Source of the DNA: Gammaproteobacteria bacterium
Lineage (GTDB): Bacteria; Pseudomonadota; Gammaproteobacteria; Steroidobacterales; Foliamicaceae
Assembly (NCBI GenBank): GCA_026708965.1
Contig: JAPOTY010000019.1
Span: 1-34,597, forward strand
Length of the DNA: 34,597 nt
Direction of reading: 5' to 3'
Under the pieces are notes generated by a model that did no database searches, was not told the DNA's origin, and saw only the letters and a program-made list of their open reading frames with translations. Of this stretch, positions 24,456 through 31,967 are shown piece by piece; position 1 is the first letter of the stretch, and every line of letters begins with the position of its first letter. Position numbers and translations under genes: made by a program.

Positions 24456-25097
24456 CTAAAGGTAGCGGGCGGTGGTGGTCATCACTTTCGATGCGAAACG
24501 CATGGCGGCCCGGGCGGGCTCGGGCAGGGGTTCGCCGCCGGCCTCCTCGGCATTGCGGCCGTGGCGGATTTCGTCCTCGCGCATGCGCTCGAGGATCTTG
24601 CGGCTGCGGAGGTCCGATGGCGGCAACTCCTGAAGATGGCTATCGAGATGCTGTTCCACCTGCGCCTCGGTTTCGGCCAGGAAACCCAGGCTTGAGCGGT
24701 CGCCGAACAGGCCGGCCAGGGCGCCGATGCCGAAGGAGCCGGCATACCACAGCGGCGTGAGCCAGCTGCGCCGCCCGTTGAGTTCGTCGATCCGGTCCTC
24801 GCACCATTTAAGGTGGCGGCCTTCCTCCTCGGCGGCGCTTAGCAAGTTGCGCCTGATGGCCGCGTCCCGGGCCACCAGCGCCTGGCCTCGGTACAGGGCC
24901 TGCGCCGATATTTCACCGGCGTGGTTGACGCGCATCAAGCCGGCACTGAATTCGCGCTCCTGATCGGACGTGACGGAATCCTCGGCATCCCCGGCGGGAT
25001 TATCGGCGGCGGGCGCAGGCTCGCCGGCGCATACGCGCAGCGCATGGCCCAGTTCCGCGAGAACCTGATCGCCGATGGAGCGCTCGTTTTCGGGCAT
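24456..25097 (-). CDS. coq7: 3-demethoxyubiquinol 3-hydroxylase Coq7
   Basis: The 213-residue protein is a Coq7-type di-iron monooxygenase that hydroxylates the demethoxyubiquinol ring late in ubiquinone biosynthesis. Di-iron ligands are visible in order: E62 (NHAGEISAQ), E92 and H95 (EEEGRH), E144 (AETEAQ), E176 and H179 (EDEIRH). A hydrophobic stretch at 115-131 fits peripheral membrane association. The ATG at 25097 was chosen because the N-terminal extension upstream (to 25418) is low-quality sequence and a CAAAAT box ends six bases before this ATG. No Shine-Dalgarno sequence is present. The 3' end of this gene has a decayed relative upstream of rpe (30614-30688). Confidence 0.93.
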   Translation of the reverse strand: MPENERSIGDQVLAELGHALRVCAGEPAPAADNPAGDAEDSVTSDQEREFSAGLMRVNHAGEISAQALYRGQALVARDAAIRRNLLSAAEEEGRHLKWCEDRIDELNGRRSWLTPLWYAGSFGIGALAGLFGDRSSLGFLAETEAQVEQHLDSHLQELPPSDLRSRKILERMREDEIRHGRNAEEAGGEPLPEPARAAMRFASKVMTTTARYL

Positions 25098-25103
25098 GGA
25101 CGA

Positions 25104-25109
25104 ATTTTG
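25104..25109 (-). promoter_or_regulatory. -10-like box for coq7
   Basis: On the minus strand CAAAAT ends six bases before the coq7 ATG, and TTGCGG lies 18 bases further upstream as a possible -35. Transcription would begin at the start codon. Confidence 0.4.
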
Positions 25110-25336
25110 GCCGACCTTGCCCTTGGTCCGCAACAGGCTGCAAGGGGGTTGCCGCGGAATCGTTCCGCAGCCGGCACGAGGGTTTTGGCCTGTAGCGCGC
25201 TGCGGCGGCGCAGGGGCAGCAGCCGCCTGTTCGGGATATGATCCGCACTGGCGGAAAACGGCAATCCGATTCGCAAACCCATTCGAAAAGTGGGTGCCGA
25301 TAACGAGTGCCGGCGGGAGCGGCCAAGGGAGGCGGA

Positions 25337-26578
25337 ATGAATTCAAAGCTGCTTGATTTGCGTATCCAGGGCGAGCGCCTATGGGATGCCTTGATGGCCA
25401 TGGCCGAGATCGGCGCAACCCCCAAAGGCGGTTGCAACCGCCAAGCCATGACCGACGAGGACAAGGCAGGCCGCGATCTTTTCACGCGCTGGTGCGAACA
25501 GGCAGGCGCGACGGTGGCTGTGGATGCCATCGGCAACCTGTTTGCCCGCCGCGAAGGCAGGTTGCCGGAGGCCCCGCCGGTCATGATCGGCAGCCATCTG
25601 GACACGCAAATCACCGGCGGCAAGTTCGATGGGGTGTACGGGGTTTTGTCGGGCGTCGAAATCCTGAGGCGCTTGGACGAGGCCGGCGTGGAAACCAGCC
25701 ATCCGATCGAAGTGGCGGTATGGACCAACGAGGAGGGGGTGCGCTTCGCCCCGGCCATGATGGGTTCCGGGGTCTGGTCGGGGGCGCTGGATTTGAACCG
25801 GATGTACCAGGCCACGGACAGCGCAGGCATTTCGCTTGAAAGCGAGCTGCGCCGGCTCGGCTGCAAGGGGCAAGCGCCCGCCGAGGCCAGGCCGCTGAAG
25901 GCCGCGTTCGAGGCGCATATCGAGCAAGGCCCTATTCTTGAAGCCAAGGGCTGTCAAATCGGCGTGGTCACCGGCGCCCAAGGAGTCCGCTGGTACGATC
26001 TGGATCTCACGGGCGAACCCTGCCACGCCGGCCCCACGCCCATGGAAATGCGCCGGGATCCGGTGGCCGGGCTGCTGCCGCTGCTCGGCCATTGCTACGA
26101 CCTGGCCGCCCGGCATGCGCCTTGGGGCCGGGCCACCATCGGCGATATCGGCGCGCAACCCGGGTCGCGAAACACGGTGGCCGAAAAGGCGCATGCCAAA
26201 ATCGATATGCGCCATCCCGAAACGGCCGTGCTCGATCAAATGGAGCAATCGCTCCGGGCCAGCGTGGCGGAGGCCTGCGAATCCGGCAAGCTGCAAGGCT
26301 CGCTTGGGGAAGTGTTCCGCATGCCGGTCACGGAATTCGCGCCCGAATGCGTGCAAGCGGTGCGGCAGGCCGCCAAGCGCCTCAACTACCGGCACATGGA
26401 TATCGTGAGCGGCGCCGGGCACGACAGCGTTAATCTCGCTGCGGTGGCCCCTGCGGGAATGATCTTTGTGCCGTGCGAGAACGGGATTTCCCACAACGAG
26501 GAGGAGAGCGCCAAGCCCGAGGACCTGGAAGCGGGCGCCAACGTCCTGCTGCAAGCCGTGCTGAGCATGGCCTGCTAG
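25337..26578 (+). CDS. Zn-dependent M20-family amidohydrolase (N-carbamoyl-L-amino-acid hydrolase / allantoate amidohydrolase type)
   Basis: The 413-residue enzyme has the metal ligands of the hydantoinase/carbamoylase branch of peptidase family M20: H87 (GSHLDTQ), D98 (GGKFDGVYG), the E132-E133 pair (TNEEGVRF), H194 (AHIEQGP) and H386 (NGISHNEEE). The dimerisation domain carries [11 protein letters not shown] and [13 protein letters not shown] segments. Members cleave carbamoyl or ureido groups in N-carbamoyl amino acids, allantoate or ureidoglycolate. The exact substrate is not evident, and no purine or pyrimidine degradation genes are nearby. Start 25337 has AAGGGAGG five bases upstream. 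The gene is divergent from coq7. Confidence 0.92.
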   Translation: MNSKLLDLRIQGERLWDALMAMAEIGATPKGGCNRQAMTDEDKAGRDLFTRWCEQAGATVAVDAIGNLFARREGRLPEAPPVMIGSHLDTQITGGKFDGVYGVLSGVEILRRLDEAGVETSHPIEVAVWTNEEGVRFAPAMMGSGVWSGALDLNRMYQATDSAGISLESELRRLGCKGQAPAEARPLKAAFEAHIEQGPILEAKGCQIGVVTGAQGVRWYDLDLTGEPCHAGPTPMEMRRDPVAGLLPLLGHCYDLAARHAPWGRATIGDIGAQPGSRNTVAEKAHAKIDMRHPETAVLDQMEQSLRASVAEACESGKLQGSLGEVFRMPVTEFAPECVQAVRQAAKRLNYRHMDIVSGAGHDSVNLAAVAPAGMIFVPCENGISHNEEESAKPEDLEAGANVLLQAVLSMAC

Positions 26579-26596
26579 CGCCCTGCCCGCCGCCGC

Positions 26597-26602
26597 TAGA
26601 AT
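26597..26602 (+). promoter_or_regulatory. -10-like box for the AbiEii-partner gene
   Basis: TAGAAT ends six bases before the ATG at 26609, with no Shine-Dalgarno sequence. It sits in a 30-base gap after the amidohydrolase stop, so the toxin-like pair can have its own leaderless transcript. Confidence 0.4.
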
Positions 26603-26608
26603 ATCACG

Positions 26609-27070
26609 ATGAATCTTCCATTCAATTACCTCACCGGCAATGTCGCGCTGAACTTGCCGGACATCAGATTCGGGCAGCCCCCCGCCGATTGGCATTGTTT
26701 TGGTAACGGCCTATTACGTGAGCGGGTGCAAAGCGGCAGTATGATGGCGGCGCGAGCGGCTCCCCTTTGGGGGCGGGTCGGGATCGATGATGTGCGCGAA
26801 GCGCTTTTGGCCCTCGGACAAACCGCTGGTAATGCCGCGTCGCCGATATGGGGTGCGTGCCACCCAAGGGCAGTCGCCGACATGGTGTTGAGTGGATTGG
26901 GGCGGTGTTGTTTGCACCGTCGCGTACCGGTGGATGACGTGCATTCTTGGTTGTGGGTTGACCAGCAATATGAAATGCTCGATCAACTCGTTATGATCGC
27001 AACCGAGCGCGTTAGCGAGGCAGATCGACAAGCGCTACTTGACTGGATCGGGAGCGTTGCGATGAGATGA
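26609..27070 (+). CDS. Unknown protein encoded with an AbiEii-like toxin (possible antitoxin)
   Basis: The 153-residue protein has no motif I recognise. Visible segments are PIWGACHPRAVADMVLSGLG (about 91-110) and VPVDDVHSWLWV, followed by helices rich in acidic and hydrophobic residues near the end (MIATERVSEADRQALLDWIG). It has no signal peptide or membrane segment and is predicted to be cytosolic. Its stop is one base before the ATG of the nucleotidyltransferase gene, so the two form a tight operon. Position suggests it is the antitoxin or partner, but it lacks the winged-helix look of AbiEi. Base composition is a little lower in GC than the flanking housekeeping genes. Confidence 0.7.
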   Translation: MNLPFNYLTGNVALNLPDIRFGQPPADWHCFGNGLLRERVQSGSMMAARAAPLWGRVGIDDVREALLALGQTAGNAASPIWGACHPRAVADMVLSGLGRCCLHRRVPVDDVHSWLWVDQQYEMLDQLVMIATERVSEADRQALLDWIGSVAMR

Positions 27071-27071
27071 A

Positions 27072-27770
27072 ATGAAAGGCTCTTTCCCGAGAATTTCTTT
27101 CACGGCGGAGCAACAGGCTCTTATATCCGACCTCGAACTACTAGCCCGCGCGCATACTGGCGCAAACGGGCTTCTTCTGAAAGGCGGCACCGCCCTCTTG
27201 TTGGGATGGGGGTTGCCACGACCGTCGAGCGATTTGGATTTTTGCTGTGCGGGAGGCTTCGCCGGAGGGAAGGCGAAACTGCTGGAAGGCTGCGCGAATA
27301 CGCTTATGATGATGGGTCGAAACAATGTTGAATTTGACATTAAGCAGAAGGGGAGAGGGAAGGGGCGGCTCGCCTATAGCGACGGCTCGTACGATTTTCG
27401 CGTGGCGGTCGATCTACAGTTGAACGACGAGACCGCTAACCCGGTAGGGGCTAAGCCCCGTAGGGGGGTGTTGATGCCGCCGCTTCACCAATTAGCCGAA
27501 TCGAAGCTGCAGACCCTCATTGGGGAGAACCCGCGCATGAAGGCGCGCGACCTCTATGATGCCGCGTGGTTGTTATCGACGCACCCGAATGCTATTTCGG
27601 GCGGAACAAAGCGAAAGATGCGACAAGCCCTGCCGCGCTTTATCGAGGAGTTAGACGTATGGGCCGAAGAGTTCGAGTGTGATTTTGTAATGAGCAACCA
27701 TGACCCTGCTACGTTCATCGACATCATTGATTCGTGTGTGCAGTTGAGGAGGGGCGGTTGGAGCGGTTGA
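27072..27770 (+). CDS. AbiEii/AbiGii-type nucleotidyltransferase (toxin-like)
   Basis: The 232-residue protein contains the nucleotidyltransferase signature LLLKGGTALLLGWGL (34-48) followed by R50-P-S-S-D-L-D56-F, the GG-T ... S-x-D-x-D pattern of the AbiEii/AbiGii family (PF08843). A later PPLHQLAESKLQTLI and KARDLYDAAWLL (about 158-169) is also usual in this family. Characterised members transfer nucleotides to tRNA ends and cause growth arrest or phage abortive infection; substrate here is unknown. It follows the 153-residue gene by one base. The 208-bp rpe direct repeat begins seven bases after its stop, so the module borders the insert. Confidence 0.85.
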   Translation: MKGSFPRISFTAEQQALISDLELLARAHTGANGLLLKGGTALLLGWGLPRPSSDLDFCCAGGFAGGKAKLLEGCANTLMMMGRNNVEFDIKQKGRGKGRLAYSDGSYDFRVAVDLQLNDETANPVGAKPRRGVLMPPLHQLAESKLQTLIGENPRMKARDLYDAAWLLSTHPNAISGGTKRKMRQALPRFIEELDVWAEEFECDFVMSNHDPATFIDIIDSCVQLRRGGWSG

Positions 27771-27777
27771 GCTAGTA

Positions 27778-27985
27778 GATGCCCGCCGCCGCCCGCTGCC
27801 TTTAGAATCGGCCCATGAAACGCGCCCGCATCGCGCCGTCCATCCTTTCCGCCGATTTCGCCCGCTTGGGCCGGGAGGTCGAGGCCGTGCTTGAAGCGGG
27901 CGCCGACGTTATCCATTTCGATGTGATGGATCACCACTACGTGCCCAACCTAACGGTGGGGCCGCTGGTTTGCCGGGCCTTGCGC
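27778..27985 (+). repeat. Left copy of a 208-bp direct repeat (rpe promoter and 5' end)
   Basis: This block equals 30661-30868 with two mismatches (positions 27782/30665 and 27979/30862, offset 2883). It contains the -10-like TAGAAT, the ATG and the first 57 codons of rpe. It ends where the foreign insert begins. Confidence 0.95.
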
Positions 27986-27988
27986 TAG
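27815..27988 (+). pseudogene. Truncated 5' copy of rpe
   Basis: The frame encodes residues 1-57 of ribulose-phosphate 3-epimerase, identical in protein to the intact copy at 30698, including APSILSADF and [12 protein letters not shown]. It then meets a TAG at the repeat junction. At 57 residues of a 221-residue TIM barrel it cannot be an active enzyme. It keeps its promoter-like TAGAAT and could still be transcribed into the insert. Confidence 0.93.
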
Positions 27989-28024
27989 AATTTTCCAAGG
28001 AAGAATCTTGGCTCGGGAGAGAAG

Positions 28025-28486
28025 ATGATTTTACTCGTCAGGTATTTTTGCCTGTTACAGGCTTTTGTCTTTGCTTGCGCCGTACATGCCGCTGTTAGTA
28101 AGGAGATAAATCCGGACAGGCAGGCACTGGAAGCTATCTATATCGCCAGCGGAGGCGAGCAATGGAACGGAGCAGCGGGTTGGATGACCGATCGCCCTTT
28201 GCATGAATGGCATGGAATCATGGTGCGTCAAGGGCGTGTGGTTGGCATTGACTTGGCTGATAACGGTCTGGTTGGCGGAATTCCGGAAGCAATCAGCTTG
28301 TTGACGGCGCTGGAATCTCTGGACCTCAGATGGAATGCTTTAGTTGGAAGTATTCCATCAGCGCTTAGCAGTTTGGGGAATCTCGAGAGTGTCTTGTTGT
28401 CCGGCAACCGGCTGTCGGGAGAGATTCCTTGGCAACTGGGCACGTTATCCAATCTTCAGGGCTGGATCTTTCGAACAACGATTTAA
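28025..28486 (+). pseudogene. Plant-type leucine-rich-repeat secreted protein, N-terminal part before a frameshift
   Basis: A signal peptide (MILLVRYFCLLQAFVFACA, then VHA) is followed by a cap motif of the bacterial/plant LRR type (GGEQWNGAAGWM, PLHEWHGI) and repeats of the form L-x-x-N-x-L-x-G-x-I-P (LADNGLVGGIPEAI, LRWNALVGSIPSAL, LSGNRLSGEIPWQL). The frame then runs off as NLQGWIFRTTI and stops. Reading on in the next frame continues the repeats exactly, so one base (a C) seems to be missing near 28462. The ATG follows GGGAGAG. GC content is clearly lower than in the flanking genes. With the next entry this forms one gene of about 560 residues. Confidence 0.8.
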
Positions 28487-29712
28487 CGGGCGGAATTCCT
28501 AGCGAATTAGGAAACCTTGCGAATCTTAGGGCGCTCGGATTGCACAACAACAGCCTCAGCGGGCCGATCCCGTGGCAGCTTGGTGGAGCTTCTAGGCTGC
28601 AACGGTTAATACTAAGCCGGAACAGCCTTACAGGCTGGGTGCCTCCTGAAATAAGAGGGCTGCGGGAGTTGACCCATCTGAATCTTTCAATGAACGAAAT
28701 GAGCGGTCCGGTTACTCAACTGGCCCAAGAGGCGGGCGTGTTCGAATTGCTGGACCTTAGGGGAAGTGGATTGACGGCACCCGCTCTTCAGGAGATTACA
28801 GAATTGAAAGCCGTCACTCGCCGCAACTTTAATAAACGAAATCGCGGGCGATCAACGCAAGAGCGAGCGGGCAATGAAATTAATGGTACGGAACTTTTCG
28901 GAGTGACTACGGCTCTGATTGAAGATCCTTACGCACGTGAGTTCATTACTCGCGTGATGCGGACAATTCGAGTGCAGGATGGCTTCCTGAAGGTTGATGG
29001 AGCTGATTTGCCAGCGGGGATTGGTGTGGATCAAGTAGAGCGGGCAGCAGCGAATCTTAATGCGAGATTAGGCGTAGCCGGGGAACGGATAGAGTCTTTG
29101 GATGATCTCGAACGTGCGCTCGAGATCTATGCGAACGGGCAAATAATTGTTCCTTCACAGGTATCGACCATCCCTTCCCGCGTTCGCGTTGTGCAAAATG
29201 GAGGGAACGGAAATGTTGTCTTTGCCATGAAGCCTAAAGCACAAGGAACATCTTGGCGATCTCGAATTGCCGAATCAGCGACAGTTCCAAGAATAGTTGT
29301 TCAGTGCGATAAATTGCAACCGCAACGCCCCCATAAATCCAAGGAAGAATCGGGATACATCAAAGCCAAGTTTGACGGCGACTGCGCTAATCTTGGCACA
29401 GTCCCGTTTCAGGTGATTACGGGTACCGTGAAATTGGAGTTATGGCGGTTACAAGATTTCTGGTTCTTTTGGCATCCTGTGGAGGTTGAGTCCGCTACGC
29501 ATGAACGCAGGAACCCTCCTCAGCCGCTAAGGTGGAATCCCAACACGGCATCCGTTAAAGCGAAATGCCTAAACGGCTTTTATTTTACAAAAGCGACAAT
29601 ATCTTTGGCCGGCAGCTTGAGCGGAACGATTCCTTGGTATTTCCCCCCGAACTTGTTTCTGCCATCTTATTCTATGGGGACTGGACACGCGCACTGGATT
29701 AACTGCTCGTGA
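28429..29712 (+). pseudogene. Leucine-rich-repeat protein, part after the frameshift
   Basis: True homology in this frame starts near 28462 with LDLSNNDLTGGIPSELGNLA and continues with three or more repeats (LHNNSLSGPIPWQL, LSRNSLTGWVPPEI, LSMNEMSGPV). The rest, about 270 residues, has no recognised motif and ends in a few scattered cysteines and aromatic segments. The TTG at 28429 is only the formal start of the open frame and lies inside the other reading frame, so it is unlikely to be a natural start. The product of the joined gene would be a secreted binding protein; a free C-terminal product would lack export. Confidence 0.7.
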
Positions 29713-29725
29713 GGATGCCGTCTTG

Positions 29726-30553
29726 ATGGATGTTCGGCCCGCAGCTGTCCTTGACCGCGCCCCGAAGGGTTCGATCCCGACGGACCTCAAGGCGGCTGGA
29801 GATATCAGTCAGAGCAGATGGCTGGTTGATGGGCTGGAGGATTCGTGTACTGTTTCCAGCATCGTCCCGCGGGGCTTTGAATGCTATGCCAGAGTGCTGC
29901 ACCCCGCATGGCGGTACGCTCTGGAGAATTGCCACGTAGTCAAAATGCCGGTTGCTTGGAATGAGGTGGCATCAAGAAGAGGGCGGGTCGCCAATAGGTT
30001 GATGCAGTGGCCGCAAGTGTCCGGGCTGCCGAAGATGGACGAGCATGTGAGTTATCAATTAGCTCGCGGAGGCTGCGTTATCTTGGACTGGCCGGATGAG
30101 GGGACGATTCCGCTAACGGTAGGCAAAGCGCTTAAGGAGGTTCTGCTCTGTAACGCGGAGGATACGGATTCTTGCTGGTTCGGACTCTGGGTTGGATACG
30201 GGCCTGGGCAGGAGCTTGGTCTTGGAGAACCAAAAGCGATAGGCAATCGACACAGGCAATGGTATCTGTTCCGCGGTTGCTTGGGTAACATCGAGTATTC
30301 TTTTTCAGGCACGGACCGCCATCAATCGGCAAACTTGGTTTGGGCGCAGGACCGTAGTTGGTGTCTGGGGGTGGATATCAATCTTCATTCGACTTACATA
30401 GGCGGGAGCGAGTCCCTAGTCTCGAATGTGCTGAAGAATAGCGAACTTGAAGCATACACGGCGCACCCGGGAGACAATGTCGGTTTTGATGCGGACCGGG
30501 CCAACCCTCCTGAACCGGACTGCGACGGCCTTGTTATTATCCGGTATTCATAG
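29726..30553 (+). CDS. Protein resembling an uncharacterised actinobacterial family
   Basis: The 275-residue protein has PVAWNEVASRRGRVANRLMQW, PDEGTIPLTVGKALKEVL, DSCWFGLWVGYG, RQWYLFRGCLG, SANLVWAQDRSWCLGVDI and STYIGGSESLV. From memory this series resembles an uncharacterised protein family frequent in actinomycetes, with WPxDRAWCVATE and STYVGGS motifs. Function is unknown there as well. There is no signal peptide or membrane segment. An in-frame TTG lies one codon before the chosen ATG; GAGGA precedes both. It follows the LRR frame by 13 bases and shares its lower GC, and both lie between the rpe direct repeats, which suggests transfer as a unit. Confidence 0.75.
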   Translation: MDVRPAAVLDRAPKGSIPTDLKAAGDISQSRWLVDGLEDSCTVSSIVPRGFECYARVLHPAWRYALENCHVVKMPVAWNEVASRRGRVANRLMQWPQVSGLPKMDEHVSYQLARGGCVILDWPDEGTIPLTVGKALKEVLLCNAEDTDSCWFGLWVGYGPGQELGLGEPKAIGNRHRQWYLFRGCLGNIEYSFSGTDRHQSANLVWAQDRSWCLGVDINLHSTYIGGSESLVSNVLKNSELEAYTAHPGDNVGFDADRANPPEPDCDGLVIIRYS

Positions 30554-30613
30554 GGACTATTTTTCTCCGGTGGCCGGTAGTGCTGCCAAGCCTATAGGAG
30601 CCATAGCGCCGCA

Positions 30614-30688
30614 CCCCTGCCGGAATGAGCGCGCTCCGCCATGCGGCCCGCATCGAAAGTGATGGCCGCCGCCGCCCGCTGCCTTTAG
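30614..30688 (+). pseudogene. Decayed copy of the coq7 3' end
   Basis: In frame, this stretch reads PLPE-stop-ARSAMRPASKVM followed by AAAARCL-stop, against [17 protein letters not shown] and TTTARYL-stop at the end of coq7 (24456-24530, minus strand). About 60 of 75 bases agree without gaps. A nonsense codon replaces a proline codon, so it is a remnant. Its final TAG overlaps the TAGAAT box of rpe. Its last 28 bases are included in both copies of the 208-bp repeat. Confidence 0.8.
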
Positions 30689-30868
30689 AATCGGCCCATG
30701 AAACGCGCCCGCATCGCGCCGTCCATCCTTTCCGCCGATTTCGCCCGCTTGGGCCGGGAGGTCGAGGCCGTGCTTGAAGCGGGCGCCGACGTTATCCATT
30801 TCGATGTGATGGATCACCACTACGTGCCCAACCTAACGGTGGGGCCGCTGGTTTGCCGGGCTTTGCGC
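30661..30868 (+). repeat. Right copy of the 208-bp direct repeat (rpe promoter and 5' end)
   Basis: Same sequence as 27778-27985 with two mismatches, one of them a synonymous third-base change inside rpe. This copy continues into the complete rpe gene. Recombination between the copies would delete 2883 bp and leave an intact rpe. Confidence 0.95.
30686..30691 (+). promoter_or_regulatory. -10-like box for rpe
   Basis: TAGAAT ends six bases before the rpe ATG; there is no Shine-Dalgarno sequence. The same box is present in the truncated left copy at 27803-27808. Confidence 0.45.
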
Positions 30869-31363
30869 GATTACGGAATCGAGGCGCCTATCGACGTGCA
30901 TCTGATGGTGAGCCCCGTGGACGAGCTGGCCTGCGCCTTTGCAAAGGCCGGCGCGAGCATCGTCAGCTTCCATCCCGAAGCCAGCGGCCATGTCGATCGC
31001 ACCATCGCCCTGATCCGCGAGCAGGGCTGCCGGCCGGGCCTGGCGTTCAACCCCGCCACGCCGCTGCATTGGCTCGACCACACCCTGCATGCGCTGGACT
31101 TGGTGCTCGTGATGTCCGTGAACCCCGGATTCGGCGGCCAGCGGTTCATTCCGCAAAGTCTGGACAAGATCGCCGAGGCCAGAAAGCGCATCACCGCCTC
31201 CGGCCGCGACGTGTGGCTGGAGGTGGACGGCGGCGTGAAGGCCGCCAATATCGCCGAAATCGCCGCCTCCGGCGCCGATACCTTCGTGGCCGGCTCGGCC
31301 ATCTTCGGCGCGCCCGACTACGCCGCCGCCATCAACGAAATGCGCGCCGCCCTGGAGGAATAG
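30698..31363 (+). CDS. rpe: Ribulose-phosphate 3-epimerase
   Basis: The 221-residue TIM-barrel enzyme interconverts ribulose 5-phosphate and xylulose 5-phosphate in the pentose phosphate pathway. Catalytic and metal-binding landmarks are present: S9 (APSILSADF), H34 and D36 ([12 protein letters not shown]), H68 (DVHLMV), the flexible loop NPGFGGQ, and EVDGGV with the second catalytic Asp. A phosphate-binding VAGSAIF follows. Length is typical, so the gene is intact although its first 57 codons are duplicated upstream. A GC-rich inverted repeat (31362-31382) after the stop may serve as a weak terminator. gph and trpE, frequent neighbours of rpe, are absent. Confidence 0.96.
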   Translation: MKRARIAPSILSADFARLGREVEAVLEAGADVIHFDVMDHHYVPNLTVGPLVCRALRDYGIEAPIDVHLMVSPVDELACAFAKAGASIVSFHPEASGHVDRTIALIREQGCRPGLAFNPATPLHWLDHTLHALDLVLVMSVNPGFGGQRFIPQSLDKIAEARKRITASGRDVWLEVDGGVKAANIAEIAASGADTFVAGSAIFGAPDYAAAINEMRAALEE

Positions 31364-31385
31364 CCCGCCGCTATGGGCGGCTTAA

Positions 31386-31501
31386 TGATTGGGGATTCAT
31401 GCGGCTGGCTTCAGCCTTTGCTCGTGGTTGGCAGGTGACAGATAGCCGACCGAGGAATGGCGGTTGCAGTCTGGCAGACTGCTGAAAAGCTGTTCTGGAT
31501 A
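31386..31501 (-). mobile_element. IS3-family transposase 3' remnant
   Basis: On the minus strand the frame ending at 31397 closes with NRHSSVGYLSPANHEQ and a short tail. This is the conserved C-terminal H-S-x-x-G-Y-x-S-P motif of IS3-type transposase OrfB integrases. Upstream of this the similarity ends, so only about 25-35 codons remain. TGATTGGGGATTC at 31386 may be the terminal inverted repeat, since it starts with the TG usual for IS3 ends. The other IS end is not visible. It marks the right border of the accessory region. Confidence 0.65.
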
Positions 31502-31543
31502 CGTTGAGGGCGCAAAGCAAATCGGTGTTCCAGCATTGCGTAA

Positions 31544-31549
31544 TATAAT
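31544..31549 (+). promoter_or_regulatory. TATAAT -10 box
   Basis: A perfect -10 hexamer 36 bases before the ATG at 31586, without an obvious -35 box. It would drive the small coiled-coil genes from next to the IS remnant. Confidence 0.45.
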
Positions 31550-31585
31550 GCACAAGCAACACAGCTGAAGCCTGAAGAAGCAGTC

Positions 31586-31903
31586 ATGACTCCTGTCATC
31601 ACCGCCCTCGTCGCCCAATGGCCCGTCCTGCTGGCTATCGCTATCCTTTACATTCTGCATCGTCAGGATACCAAGCTGATTGAGCAAAAAATCGACAGCA
31701 TCAACACTCGTTTTGACGACATCAACAAACGCTTTGATGATCTGAAAGAGAGCATCAACACCCGCTTTAATGACATCAACAAACGCTTGGATGATCAGAA
31801 CCAAGCTCTCAACACGCTGAGCCAAAAGGTGGATGCCCTGTCAGGCCGGGTGCATCGGATTGAAGGGCATCTCAGCCTGCCCCGTACTGGCACCGAAGGA
31901 TAA
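31586..31903 (+). CDS. Small membrane-anchored coiled-coil protein
   Basis: The 105-residue protein has one N-terminal membrane helix (about 8-25, VAQWPVLLAIAILYILH). A long coiled coil follows with an 11-residue-type repeat: SINTRFDDINKRFDDLKE, then SINTRFNDINKRLDDQNQ, then TLSQKVDALSGRV. The repeat is visible at DNA level as well. Short proteins of this build are common in bacteria and poorly understood. A start at 31586 follows a weak GAAGAAG. The next gene, 64 bases on, encodes another coiled-coil protein with its membrane helix at the other end. Confidence 0.75.
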   Translation: MTPVITALVAQWPVLLAIAILYILHRQDTKLIEQKIDSINTRFDDINKRFDDLKESINTRFNDINKRLDDQNQALNTLSQKVDALSGRVHRIEGHLSLPRTGTEG

Positions 31904-31967
31904 TTCCAAGCTACTATCGGGTAGCTTAATTTGTTTTCAGTTTTTTGTTAGGGATTGCATTGCCGCC

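Noticed and set aside
26579..31585. Prophage or complete integrative element
   Set aside because: No integrase, replication, conjugation or phage structural genes are visible; only repeats, an IS tail and accessory genes.
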